Shown here piece by piece: positions 27,701-39,200 of a stretch of 40,456 bases of DNA; the first letter of the stretch is position 1; every line of letters begins with the position of its first letter. The notes beneath the pieces are model-generated. The model did not search any database, was not told the DNA's origin, and saw only the letters and a list, made by a program, of their open reading frames with translations. The DNA is taken from the NCBI GenBank assembly GCA_030837085.1, contig JAUPLE010000650.1, positions 1-40,456 on the forward strand, in the 5' to 3' direction. Both the position numbers and the translations under genes were made by a program. Source of the stretch: Acidobacteriota bacterium. Lineage in GTDB: Bacteria; Acidobacteriota; Aminicenantia; UBA2199.

Positions 27701-30700
27701 ATAATTTCTAAAAGCCAGCGTATTTACAAACATCCCGATAATGTTTTCCAAGCCTGCATGACTTCGTCCAGCCAGGGGACTTCCAACGACGATATCCTCC
27801 TGGTTACCGAGCTTCGACAAAAATATGGTAAATGCAGACAGTAAAACCATGTACAATGTAATCCCATCCTTAAGCGCCAAATCTTTCAATTTCTGCGCGG
27901 TCTCGTTGTCTATTTCAAAACTTATATTATTTCCTTCATAGCCCTGGACGGATGGCCTCGCAAAATCATAGGGGAGTTGTAATACGGGTATTTCCCCAGC
28001 AAATTCATTTAACCAAAATACTTCCTGGTCCTTTAACGCACCTTCCTCTCGATCCCGGTTCTGCCAATCTGAGAAATCTTTGTATTGGAACCGAAGGGCC
28101 GGTAAATCCCGACCTTCATTCAATGCTATAAAATCCCTTAGCAAAATATTCATGGACATACCGTCTGAAACAATATGATGCATATCCGCCATCAATATAT
28201 TCTGTCCCTGGCTTTCTTTTATCAAACCAATGCGCAGTAACGGCGCTTTCGATAAATCGAAAGGACGGATAAAATGATCGATTATTCCCATTATGTCCAG
28301 CATAATTCCTGTTGTAGAATCAAAATACTGGATATCAAATTCCACATTTTCATGAATCCTCTGCGCAGGTTGATTATCGATAATATGAAATGAAGTCCTG
28401 AAACTTTCATGCCTATTTATCAGTTCCTGAAAAACAGCGACCAACCTGTCCTTTATAATCTCTCCGGCCAAACTCGAAACGAACGGGATATTGTATTCTT
28501 TTCCCTGTTCATTCATCCGGTATAAAATATATAACCGCTTCTGTGCCGATGACAATGGATAATATTCTTTTTTTTCTATAGGCTCTATCGAACTATATTT
28601 AAATTCCTTTTCCTGGCGGATAAAATCAGCCAATGCTTTTATGGTGGGAGTCCTAAAAAGTTCTGTAATCGTGACTTTTACCTTTAACTCTTTTTGTATC
28701 TTCAATGCCACTGTCGTCGCTTTTAATGAATCCCCACCCAATTCAAAAAAATCATCTTCGATTCCGACTTCTTCAAACCCAAAGAATTGTTTAAAGATTT
28801 CAGTAAGACATTGCTGGATATTATCACTGGGAGCGACATAGGGTACACTTAATTCAGGCCGTGGGTATGCTGTTCCCCTGCTTTCATTTTCCTTCGATTC
28901 CGAATCCAGGTATTCCTGATCACGGTACATACGTACGACGTTTCCCTCTTCCATCAACTCATTTAAATCCAACATAGAAATTGCTACGCGATGAAGTTGG
29001 TTTTCCATAATACGAGCGAAAACATCTACTCCTTGTTCTGGGGACAGAGCTCCATATAGTTTTGAATTTAATTCAGCTTTATCGATATTCCCACCATATT
29101 TCTTTGTAAATGACTCCACGGTCATTCCGACATCGAGCCAATCGCACCAATTAATGGCTGTATAAAAAGTACTGTTTTGGGCTGCGGAAACGTTATGTTT
29201 TTTTTGTTTATAAAGTGCATAGGCGTCCAAAAATTCATTTGCGGCGTTATATCCGACCTGGCCGAATTTGAATGCATACAATTGGTTCCCCAGGGATGAA
29301 AATAAAACAAAAAAATCCAGGGGCTCATGTTCTAGCAGGCGTTCCAACACCAGTGTACCCTTGACTTTGGGGGCCATTGCTTCTTCATTCATTTCCCGTG
29401 TTCTTCGCTGAATGACACCTTTATAATCAATAATGCCGGCAGTATGAAGGACGCCGGTAATGGAACCAAACTGTTCCTTTGCCCGGGAAATGACTTCATT
29501 CATCTGTATAAAGTCAGAAACATCTGCACTAAATATCATAACCTCGGCCCCCAGTTCCTCAAACTCCCTGATTTTTTGTATTTTATTACGAATTTGTTCC
29601 TTTTGATCACGACGGCTCAGTATTTCATCCCATTCCTCTCTTGCCGGGAAAACGGATCGCCCCACCAGCACCAACCTGGCTTTGTAACGTGCTGCCAGAT
29701 ATCCTGCCAGAGTTAACCCCATTCCCCCCATTCCACCGGTGATCAAATAGACCCCCTTTTCTTTTAATCGATTAAAAGTTTTGGCCATTTTAGTAAGGCG
29801 GTGTGGTTTCATTATGGGAATCCAACGGTGAAGACCTCTATACGCGATGACATTATCTAGATGATCTGGCATCTCCGAGATACACTCGCCAACCAGGTGT
29901 TTAATTAGGTGGTTTTCGAGATGGCTCCCGGGTTCCGGGATAACAATATCTATACTCCGACAGCTTATATTGGCATATTCGAGTGGAATAATTTTGACGG
30001 CCCCGATGATGGTCCCTTTTTCAGGGCAAATCGCTTCTTCACCGGTTACCGATTGCATATGGTTTGTTATGATTACAATTTGAATTTCAGTCGCAATAGC
30101 GTGATATCCAATGGTTTGGGCGATATACATTAAACTATATAATCCCAGGTCCTGTGACCTATAAATGTTTTCGAGGTTTACAGGATCACTATTACCTGGG
30201 GTTACGCTCCATAAATGTAAGATTTTTCCAGGTATTCTACCGGTATTTTTAAGGTCCCGAAAAATATTATCATAGTGGGCGTTCTGCCCGGGATCGATTG
30301 TATAGGTGCTGTCAATCTCTTTAATAAATTGTGTCCCTGATTTCACGGTAGTTACAATTTGATTTTTTTGCAATAAAAACTCGGCGATTTTCGGACCCAA
30401 GCCCTCTTCATTGATAAATAACAGCCACTTAAGGGGTGGGACTATCCGGGTAAATTCATTATCGCCGGGTACGCACTGCTGCCATACGGGTACATAGAAC
30501 CAATCGGCGATATCCTCTTTTACCGATCGAGATGTGTTGGCCACCATTCCTGCACTGATCTTGAATGGGTCTCCCTTAATCCAGTATTTCCGGCGATCAT
30601 AGGGATAGGATGGTAGGGAGACGCGGTGAGGTTTTCCCCGATCATAAAATCCATCCCAATCAATGGTTAAGCCGTAAAGCCATAAATAACCGATTTTTTT

Positions 30701-33253
30701 CAGCAAGTAATAAGCATCCGATATTTTTTGTTGAGGCGGTCTTACCAGGTTCACTGCGTATTGCATAAGTTTATCATCGACAAAGCGTTTCGTCATGATA
30801 CTGAGATCGCGTCCCGGTCCAACTTCAATGAATATCGCATGGCGCTTCTTTGCTAATTCTTTGAATCCGTCCGCAAAACGCACTGTTTTTCCCAGGTGAT
30901 TGCACAAATACCCTGGATTTCCAACATCCTGGGAAGTAATCCAGGTCCCGGTTAAATTCGATATATAAGGTATTTTCGGTATATTAAAAGTGATTTTTTC
31001 CAATTCTTTTTTAAATTTACTCAAAATAGGTTCCATCATCTGCGAATGCATGGCAACCGAATGTGAAACCGGCATACACAAGAGTTTTTTTTGCTTCATT
31101 TCCTGTTCAAAGAAAGTTATCTCAGCAGCGGGACCGGCAACAATGCATGTTGAACCATTATCAATAGCGAGAGACAATTTCCTGGGAAGCAAAGGGGCTA
31201 TTTCCTCACTTGAGAGAGGTATACTTAGCATGGCCCCCCCCGGGACTTCCGCTAGCAATCTCCCCCTAATGAGAATGATTTTCAATGCATCTTCAAGAGA
31301 GAAAACTCCAGATAAGCAAGCAGCAGTATATTCACCGAGACTATAACCGATCATGGCATCCGGTTTTATCCCCCACTTCATCAATAATTTAGCAAGCGCA
31401 TATTCGAAAATAAATAACACGGGTTGGGCGACACTGGTTTGATCGATGTGGTGCCTTGCGGTTTCTTCTTGACCGAAACTTCCGGATGAACCCTCACCGG
31501 GATAAAGCACATCTTTTATATCATAGCCTTGGGTTGATTCAAAAATTTTAAAGCATTGGTCCATTGCCTCACGGAACACGGGCTCGTTCCGGTAGAGTTC
31601 CAATCCCATGTCGACATATTGTGCACCCTGGCCAGGGAACATGAAAACAACGAAAGGACTCTCGTTTTTGGTATCGAATGAATGAAATTTCCCGGAGTGA
31701 GGAGGGGATGACAGTCCGCCGATGACTTGCTCCAGTTCTGAACAAACGAGGAATCCCCGGTGTTGAAATGCAGCTCTTCCGACTTGCAAAGTATAAGCGA
31801 CATCTTCCAGGTTAAGGTAAGAATTTTTTTTCAAATTATCCGCCAGGTTCTTGGCGGCATTGTTAAGTGCGGTTTCGGTTTTGGCTGACAAAAGAGTTAG
31901 TTTCCAATTTTTAGATATTTCATTTCCAGGTGCTTGGTCTACAGGTGGGGCTTCTTCAAGTAAGATATGCACATTAGTACCGCCAATACCGAAGGAGCTT
32001 ACTCCTGCCCTAAGGGGATAGCGATCATTTTTCCATTCTTGTAGTTTTATATTTACATAAAAGGGGCTGTTTTCAAAATCGATTTTGGGATTTGGAGATC
32101 TGAAGTGTAAACTGGGAGGAATTTGTTTGTGTTTTAAGGCGAGAACGGTTTTGATGAATCCGGCGATTCCGGCAGCAGCGTCGAGGTGTCCTATATTGGT
32201 TTTTACAGAACCGATGGCACAGTATTTTTTTAAAGGAGAATTAAATGCTTGTTTAAGTGCTTCTATTTCGATCGGATCCCCGAGGATTGTTCCAGTCCCA
32301 TGAGTTTCGATATACCCAATACTTTCGGGTTCAATGCGGGTGACCCTGTGGACGGCCCGGATAACGCTTACCTGTCCTTCAATACTTGGAGCAGTATAGC
32401 CTACTTTTCTGGTTCCGTCATTGTTAACAGCAGAACCGAGGACCACAGCATAAATATGGTCTTTATCAGTGTGTGCATATTTGAGTCGTTTTAAGACAAC
32501 GATACCGGATCCATTTCCACCGGTAGTTCCTTTGGCGTCAGCATCGAATGCCCGGCAGTGGCCGTCAGGTGAAAAGATCATGCCTTCCCGGTATAAATAA
32601 CCGTAGGCATCTTCCCCAGGCACAGACACGCCGCCTGCCAGGGCGATATCGCATTCACCTGTAATTAGTGCGCGGCATGCCATATGAATAACTGTCAACG
32701 ATGTGGAGCAAGCTGTCTGTACCAATACTGCCGGTCCTTTTAAATTGAGTTTATAGGCGATCCGGGTACTTAAAAAATCTCTATCGGTCAGTTGTCTGGC
32801 AGCAAATTCTCCTATTTCATAGACTTTCCCGGTTACTACAGCAAGGGCTTGCCAATAAAAATGCGATGAAGCCCCTACATAAATCCCAATCGCGCCTTCA
32901 TAGGTATAAGGGTTATACCCTGCATCTTCCAACGCTTCCCATGCACATTCATGAAGAATCCTGAATTGAGGATCCATGATTTCAGCTTCTTTGGGCGTGT
33001 AGCCAAAGAAAGATGCATCGAAATACTCCCTATTTTCGAGAAAGCCTCCCTTGGTTTTAACAAAATTAGGATTCTCCAGTAATTGATCTTCTCCCCCTAA
33101 TTCTTTGACTTGGTCATCGGTAAGAAAAATTATAGACTCGACGCCATTTTTTAAGTTATCCCAAAACTGCTGGATGCTCGGGGCTTGTGGGAATCTGCCA
33201 GACATCCCGATTACTGCAATTTCTAGCCCTGTTGTGATCTTCTGCTCAACCAT
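24743..33253 (-). CDS. Hybrid PKS-NRPS: KS-AT-KR-T-C-A(Ser predicted)-T-TE
   Basis: KS TACSTS/ETHGTGT/KTNIGHLD; AT FPGQGAQY and GYSLGEY; KR GVYLITGGMGGMG and SSLGNQLYAFKFGQVGYNAAN; T DDFFELGGDSLK; C HHIVSDG; A YTSGSTGRPKG/LYGPTEATV/NGKIDRKAL; T NFFQLGGYSIG; TE GWSAAG. Confidence 0.95.
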   Translation of the reverse strand: MVEQKITTGLEIAVIGMSGRFPQAPSIQQFWDNLKNGVESIIFLTDDQVKELGGEDQLLENPNFVKTKGGFLENREYFDASFFGYTPKEAEIMDPQFRILHECAWEALEDAGYNPYTYEGAIGIYVGASSHFYWQALAVVTGKVYEIGEFAARQLTDRDFLSTRIAYKLNLKGPAVLVQTACSTSLTVIHMACRALITGECDIALAGGVSVPGEDAYGYLYREGMIFSPDGHCRAFDADAKGTTGGNGSGIVVLKRLKYAHTDKDHIYAVVLGSAVNNDGTRKVGYTAPSIEGQVSVIRAVHRVTRIEPESIGYIETHGTGTILGDPIEIEALKQAFNSPLKKYCAIGSVKTNIGHLDAAAGIAGFIKTVLALKHKQIPPSLHFRSPNPKIDFENSPFYVNIKLQEWKNDRYPLRAGVSSFGIGGTNVHILLEEAPPVDQAPGNEISKNWKLTLLSAKTETALNNAAKNLADNLKKNSYLNLEDVAYTLQVGRAAFQHRGFLVCSELEQVIGGLSSPPHSGKFHSFDTKNESPFVVFMFPGQGAQYVDMGLELYRNEPVFREAMDQCFKIFESTQGYDIKDVLYPGEGSSGSFGQEETARHHIDQTSVAQPVLFIFEYALAKLLMKWGIKPDAMIGYSLGEYTAACLSGVFSLEDALKIILIRGRLLAEVPGGAMLSIPLSSEEIAPLLPRKLSLAIDNGSTCIVAGPAAEITFFEQEMKQKKLLCMPVSHSVAMHSQMMEPILSKFKKELEKITFNIPKIPYISNLTGTWITSQDVGNPGYLCNHLGKTVRFADGFKELAKKRHAIFIEVGPGRDLSIMTKRFVDDKLMQYAVNLVRPPQQKISDAYYLLKKIGYLWLYGLTIDWDGFYDRGKPHRVSLPSYPYDRRKYWIKGDPFKISAGMVANTSRSVKEDIADWFYVPVWQQCVPGDNEFTRIVPPLKWLLFINEEGLGPKIAEFLLQKNQIVTTVKSGTQFIKEIDSTYTIDPGQNAHYDNIFRDLKNTGRIPGKILHLWSVTPGNSDPVNLENIYRSQDLGLYSLMYIAQTIGYHAIATEIQIVIITNHMQSVTGEEAICPEKGTIIGAVKIIPLEYANISCRSIDIVIPEPGSHLENHLIKHLVGECISEMPDHLDNVIAYRGLHRWIPIMKPHRLTKMAKTFNRLKEKGVYLITGGMGGMGLTLAGYLAARYKARLVLVGRSVFPAREEWDEILSRRDQKEQIRNKIQKIREFEELGAEVMIFSADVSDFIQMNEVISRAKEQFGSITGVLHTAGIIDYKGVIQRRTREMNEEAMAPKVKGTLVLERLLEHEPLDFFVLFSSLGNQLYAFKFGQVGYNAANEFLDAYALYKQKKHNVSAAQNSTFYTAINWCDWLDVGMTVESFTKKYGGNIDKAELNSKLYGALSPEQGVDVFARIMENQLHRVAISMLDLNELMEEGNVVRMYRDQEYLDSESKENESRGTAYPRPELSVPYVAPSDNIQQCLTEIFKQFFGFEEVGIEDDFFELGGDSLKATTVALKIQKELKVKVTITELFRTPTIKALADFIRQEKEFKYSSIEPIEKKEYYPLSSAQKRLYILYRMNEQGKEYNIPFVSSLAGEIIKDRLVAVFQELINRHESFRTSFHIIDNQPAQRIHENVEFDIQYFDSTTGIMLDIMGIIDHFIRPFDLSKAPLLRIGLIKESQGQNILMADMHHIVSDGMSMNILLRDFIALNEGRDLPALRFQYKDFSDWQNRDREEGALKDQEVFWLNEFAGEIPVLQLPYDFARPSVQGYEGNNISFEIDNETAQKLKDLALKDGITLYMVLLSAFTIFLSKLGNQEDIVVGSPLAGRSHAGLENIIGMFVNTLAFRNYPAGEKTFKEFLREVKEKTLRAFENQEYQYDNLVEKVVFNRDVSRNPLFDSMLVLQNLDAAGNENQGMKLSPYQFENKIAKFDLTLIGAELENNLLFVMEYSTQLFRKSTIERFSEYFKKIISGFLGDRERDLLLSEIEMLPDEEKKRILLFFNDTEADYPSDKTIHLLFEEQVVRVPDRIALVAEASHGCPTSGQHQVTYHELNANANRLAHELNEEGFWSNTIVGISIERTVSMIVGILGILKSGGVYLPIDPELPQDRIDFMLKDSGANLLVTSKDKEGEKILLEEIPKSSYPLTFLPSYLLNSSNLAYIIYTSGSTGRPKGVLIEHRSVVNRLHWMQENYPISGKDVLIQKTSFMFDVSVWEIFWWSFEGASLYLLESGGEKNPQRIIGAVERFGVTVMHFVPPMLSAFLDYVETNSVSSKLSGLKKVFASGEALNSRQVEDFNRVLNQSNGTGLINLYGPTEATVDVSYFNCPARDVPVNIPIGKPIDNIQLYIINRFLQLQPIGIPGELCISGIGLARGYLNSPELTAERFIRPYRSNRTYIFHKTGDLARWLPDGNIEYLGRIDRQIKIRGFRIELGEIECRLLSHKDIMEAIVLYREDRGKEKYLCAYLIAVEKIPLPELRAFLAQYLPDYMIPLHFVQLEKMPLTPNGKIDRKALPVPETGDIFSGEYMAPRDEIEEKLTRIWMDILGLEKEKISVRHNFFQLGGYSIGLIKLLSMIFNEFGIEMPITHIYQNPTIQEIAICIKSKKYIDEPMVFFNGDNQKKLFTFPPASAFGLAYQRLANVINDYSFCSFNFIENENRLINYMNIMLNQQPTGPYIFLGWSAAGKLIFDVTRVLEECGREVSDIILIDSFLFESLDLDDVKQNFMMEIVEFLGKIGMEYLKEKVLKKIDSYFSYTKNKKVIECINANVHLLSSEEARESEFISFHCWDEFTSKPVLIYNGLGKHNEMFNPDHIVENAQVVRKILNQIESKNRKEA
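26793..26824. repeat. Octanucleotide tandem repeat (4 x [a/g]ggtaaga) in coding sequence
   Basis: aggtaaga gggtaaga aggtaaga gggtaaga; encodes YPLTFLPSYLL on the minus strand just before A3. Confidence 0.8.
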
Positions 33254-36200
33254 TACGATATCTCCTCGAAAAAGTGAACAGCATCTAACAGCGAGTCATC
33301 CGCCCTTTTTATTAACCTTTCCTCTTTTTCTTTTTTCATCAGATTGCCGGTTTGCGAACTCTCCTGGTTTAGATATTGTGCCAGGGAACGTATAGTGGGG
33401 TATTGAAAGAGAGTCGTCATCTGTATATCTTTTTTGAGAATAGTACTCAACTTATTGGCAATGATAATGATATTCAAGGAATTTCCACCTATATCAAAAA
33501 AATTATAGTCGATGCCGATTTGTTCACGTTTCAATTCTGCTGCCCAGGTTGTGGCCAGGACTTGTTCCAACTCTGTGGCAGGTTCTACATATTCGCGGTC
33601 GGGGTCCTCATACTTTTTGCTCATTTCCAACATTTTTCTATCTACTTTCCCACTGGGCGTCAGGGGTATTTTTTCCAGTTGAGTAAAGTAAGTGGGGATC
33701 ATGTAGTGGGGTAATTTCAAGGCTAAGAATGTTTTCAATTCAGATATTTTAAAAGTCCCATCCATAACGATATATGCATTTAGACAATTCTCGCTGTCTG
33801 GTCCTGTTGCGATCAATACCACCGCATCTTTTACAGCTTCATATGCCAACAGTCGGTTCTCAATCTCACCCAATTCGATCCTGAATCCCCTGATTTTCAC
33901 CTGTGAGTCGATTCTCCCAAAAAATTCGATATTGCCATCAGGTAACCATCGGGCTATATCACCGGTTCGGTAAACCAGGGGGGCTTTTTTCGAGAAAACC
34001 GCCCCACCGGCCCCTCTGTAAAAGCCTTTGCTTATTTCATCCTGATCAAACTTTTCCGAGGTCATTTCGGGTTGGTTCAGGTAACCGCGCCCCACACCGG
34101 CGCCGGCGATATAAAGTTCTCCCATTACACCGATGGCGACGGGGGTTAAATATCTATCCAATATATAAATAACAGTATTGGCAATGGGCTTACCAATAGT
34201 TAATGGGATTTCTCCGCTTAAATCCGCAATAGTCGACCAGATAGTGGTTTCCGTAGGGCCATACATGTTAAATATACGCCCCCGAATCATCGGTCTGACC
34301 ATACTCAACAACGACCCAGAGAAAGCCTCTCCTCCTACCAGCAAATAAGTAAGGTTTTCAAAACTCTTTTTGGTTCGATCATCATTCAACAGTAACTGGA
34401 GACGTGACGGTGTAACCTGCAATATATTCACTTTTTCCCTCTCCATGGCGCGGAAAGCCGCCGAAGCATCGATCTGCTCTTCGTGGCTTCCGATAACCAC
34501 AACAGAGCCCCGAGTGAGAGGCAGTAGGGTCTCAAGGCCAAATATATCAAAAGATATTGTGGTTAGCGACAATATACAATCATTCTCCTTAAACGGAATA
34601 ATACGAGTCATGGCGGATATAAAGTTTACAACCGCTTTATGTTCGATCATTACGCCTTTGGGATTTCCCGTAGAGCCGGAAGTATAAATAACGTAAGCGA
34701 GATTTGAAGAACAGAAATCACCTTTTGAAGCATGAACATTGAAATTCAAATTCCGAATTTCGGTTTCATTAATTAAAATCCCGGCGCTGCTGTCTTTTAA
34801 CATAAAATCGATTCTATCTTGCGGGAGTTCAGGATCGATGGGCAAATAGGCGCCCCCAGCCTTTAATATGCCCATTATCCCGATAATCATTTCCACTGAG
34901 CGTTCCATCATAATGCCCACAATATTATCAGCCAGGACACCTTTTTCAATTAACAATCCCGCCAATCGGTTGGATTGCTCGTTTAATTGGCGGTAAGACA
35001 GACTGATAGGTCTAACCTCAACGACAGGTTGGATGGAAAATTTTTCATGTTTTTCGAGTACTTCGCGGGCAACCAAAGCAATGTGGTCCGGCACCTTTTT
35101 TACCTGCTCCTCAAACAATTGATGAATGGTCTTTTCGCTGGGGTAATCGGCGTTAGTATCATTAAAATCCAATAATATCCTCCTTTTTTCCTCATCGGGT
35201 AACATCTCTATTTCTGACAGCAGCCGATCTCTTTCTCTATCCCCCAAAATAGCGGATATTATCTTTTTAAAGTATCCGATGAATCTTTCAATGGTAGATT
35301 TTTTAAACAATTGAGTGCTGTATTCCATGGCAAACAAAAGTTTATTTTTCAATTCGGCTCCGATCAAGGTCAAATCAAATTTCGCTATCTTATTTTCATA
35401 TTCATAAGTTGATAAATTCAAATCCTGGTTTTTAATTCCTGTGGCATCCATATTCTGGAGCATCAACATAGCGTCAAACAATGGATTTCGACTCACATCC
35501 CTGTTCAAGACGACTTTTTCTACCAGGTTATCATATTGGTATTCCTGGTTCTCAAATGCTCTTAAGGTTTTCCCCTTGACTTCACGGAGAAACCCTTTAA
35601 ATGTCTTTTCACCCGCGGGACAATTTCTAAATGCCAGCGTATTTACAAACATCCCTATAATGTTTTGCAGGTCCACATGACTTCGACCAGCTAGAGGACT
35701 TCCAACAACGATATCCTCCTGGTTACCGAGCTTCGACAAAAATATGGTAAATGCAGACAGTAAAAGCATATACAACGTGACACCTTCTATAAGCGCCAAA
35801 TCTTTCAATTTCTGCGCTGTCTCGTTGTCTATTTCAAAACTTATATTATTTCCTTCATAACCCTGGATGGGTGGTCTGGTGTAATCGTACGGGAGCTGCA
35901 ATACGGGGATCTCCCCTGCAAATTCTTTTAGCCAAAATGCTTCCTGGTCCTTTAGCACACCTTTCTCTCGACCCCGGTTCTGCCAATCTGAGAAATCTTT
36001 GTATTGGAGCCTGAGAACCGGTAAATCCCCTCCTTCATTCACTGCTATAAAATCCCTTAGCAAAATATTCATGGACACACCATCCGAAACAATATGATGC
36101 ATATCCGCCATCAAGATATTCTGTCCCTGGCTTTCTTTTATCAAACCAATGCGCAGTAACGGTGCTTTCGATAAATCGAAAGGACGGATGAAATGATCGA

Positions 36201-39200
36201 TTGCTTCCTTTGTATCCGAAGTGATTCCCATGGTAAAATCAAAATACTGGATATCAAATTCCACATTTTCATGAATCCTCTGCGCAGGTTGATTATCGAT
36301 CATATGAAATGAAGTCCTGAGACTTTCATGCCTATTTATCAGTTCCTGGAAAACGTCGATCAACATGCCCTTCTGAATCTCTCCGGCCAATCTCGAAACG
36401 AATGGGATATTGTATTCTTTTCCCTGTTCATTCATCCGGTATAAAATATATAACCGCTTCTGTGCCGATGACAATGGATAATATTCTTTTTTTTCTATTG
36501 GCTCTATCGAACTATATTTAAATTCCTTTTCCTTGCGGATAAAATCGGCCAGCGCTTTTATGGTGGGGGTTTTAAAAAGCTCTGTAAGTGGAACTTTTAC
36601 TTTTAACTCTTTATGTATTTTCGATATCAGTGTGGTTGCTTTTAAAGAGTGGCCCCCTATCTGGAAAAAATTACCATAGACACTAATTTTTTCCTTGTCT
36701 AAGGTCAAAACTTCCCCCCATATCTCCACCAATTTTCCTTCTAATTTAGAAGATGGAGGGACGTATTTTCCCCCCGGGTAATCGTTTATTTCCGGATCGG
36801 GTAAAGCTTTTTTATCTAGTTTTCCATTTGGAGTTAGAGGTATTTTATCTAGCTGCATAAAATAAGATGGGATCATATACTCCGGCAATATCATCGACAG
36901 GTATACCCGTAATTCAGAAATAACGAGTTCACTTTCGGAAATAATATAGGCGCATAGATATTTATCCCCATTAGCTTCTTCTCGCGCCATCACCAATGCA
37001 TCTTTTACTCCCGGGTGATTCAATAACCGATTCTCTATCTCACCCAGTTCAATACGGAATCCTCTTATCTTTACTTGATGATCTAACCTTCCAAAAAATT
37101 CGAGATTTCCATTCGGCTGCCACCGGGCAAGATCCCCGGTTCTGTATATGATTCCGCCAACGACAAATGGGTTCTTTTTAAAAGAAACACTCCCTGCACC
37201 TCCACAATAACCTTCTATGGTGGGTAATTTGACAAATTTCTCACATGTTAATTCCGGCCTATTCAAATAGCCTCTGCTCAACCCATCTCCCCCAATATAA
37301 AGCTCACCAGGTACACCGATAGGAACCAGGTGCTGCGCGCCATCAAGAATATAGATTGTCGTATTGGTAATAGGTTTACCGATATTCAATGTCTCCCCTT
37401 CACTCACCTCTTTAACCGTAGACCAGATGGTGGTTTCTGTCGGCCCATACATATTGAATATTTTCCCGGTAACAAACGTTCTGACCTTTTCCAGCAAAGG
37501 TGCAGGAAAAGCCTCTCCTCCTACCAGTAAAAATTTTAATATTTTCAAGTTAACTGCCGCTCCCGGTAGAGACATTATCATTTGCAGCATTGAGGGAGTG
37601 ACCTGTAAAATAGAGATGCTTTCTTTTTCAATAACAATACCGGCCATTTCCGGGTTTAATTGTTCCTCCCTGCCGCCCATTATAACCAAAGAACCGCGAA
37701 CAAGAGGAACCAATGTCTCAAGGCCAAATATATCGAAGGAAATCGTGGTTAATGACAATATCCGGTCTTTCGCCGTAAAGGGAATAATGTCGGTGACTCC
37801 TTTCATAAAATTTGCCACAGAACGGTGGTTTATCATAACACCTTTTGGTGTGCCCGTGGAGCCGGAGGTGTAGATGGTGTAAGCGAGATTTGAAGAATTT
37901 TGGAGGTAAGAAGGTAAGATGGTATAAGGGTGAGAAGAGCGAAGTAGTTTTTCGGTGTAATATGTTGCACCGCCCCACCTTTTCACCTTCTTACTTTCTT
38001 TGGCCAAACTGCGGTTGGTAACTAGCAATTTAGCTGCGCTGTCTTTCAACATATAGTAAATTCTATCTTCGGGGTAATCCGGGTCAATGGGCAGATAGGC
38101 ACCATGGGATTTTAATATACCCATAATCACGATAATCATTTCAATAGAACGTGTTACCATTATAGCTACAATATTATTTACCAGGACACCCTTCATTATT
38201 AACGAAAGGGCCAGACACCCGGAGCGATCATCCAATTCGCGGTAGGTAATAGCTATAAACATATTATTGACGGTGTTAGGAAGGATCTGGCCGCGGCCAA
38301 ACACTGCAATATGATCCGGGGTTCGTACTACTTGTTCTGCAAAAAATTCGTGAATGTTCTTGTCTTCCGGGTATTTCGCTTCCGTAGCATTGAACTCATA
38401 TAATAGCCGACTCTTCTCCTCTTCCGATAGAGGCAATAACTCTCTAATCTCCAAATCCTGGTTTGCGATAACCTGATCAAATATAGCGCTGAAATTTTTT
38501 GCAAGTCTTTCTACAAAAGTTCCCTCATAAACATTGCCATTATATTGATATTTTATCCTTAATTGCTCCGAACCTTCCAAAATGACATTAAAGTCATAAT
38601 TGGTTTGCTCAAATAATTCCGCATTTGCTAATTTTAATGATGTTTTAGTGCTAATATTTTTTTCTCTTCCATAACCTTCTATTTGTTTCACAATGGGGTA
38701 ATTCTCGAATATCAAGATGTGATCGATTAAATTTTGGTTTAATACAGTCCCAGCTTGAATTTCGGCTAATGGGCAGTAATGATGAGGAGCACCGGCTAAA
38801 GCTTCCTTCTGAACTTGCTGAAGCAGTTTATGAAATTTCATTTTTTCTTCAAAACTGATGCGGACCGGGATGGTATTGATAAATAAACCTACCATCGATT
38901 CTACTCCATCTAATTGGGATGGACGTCCGGAAACCACCGCACCGAATACCACATCTGTTTTCCCATTATATTTTCCCAGGAGAATTCCCCATAGCGTTTG
39001 AATCACTGTATTCAAAGTAACATGTTCTTGGACTGCCAACCTATTCACCGTGGCTGTTTTTTCCATGTCGAATACTATCGAAACTGTTTCATTTCTATAG
39101 TTGTTTTCTTCATTCAACAATATCTTTGTTTTAGGAACCCCCGTCTGCTCTTCAAACAAATCCAGGTAGTTTTCCCAATACCTGGCCGAAACTTCCTTAT

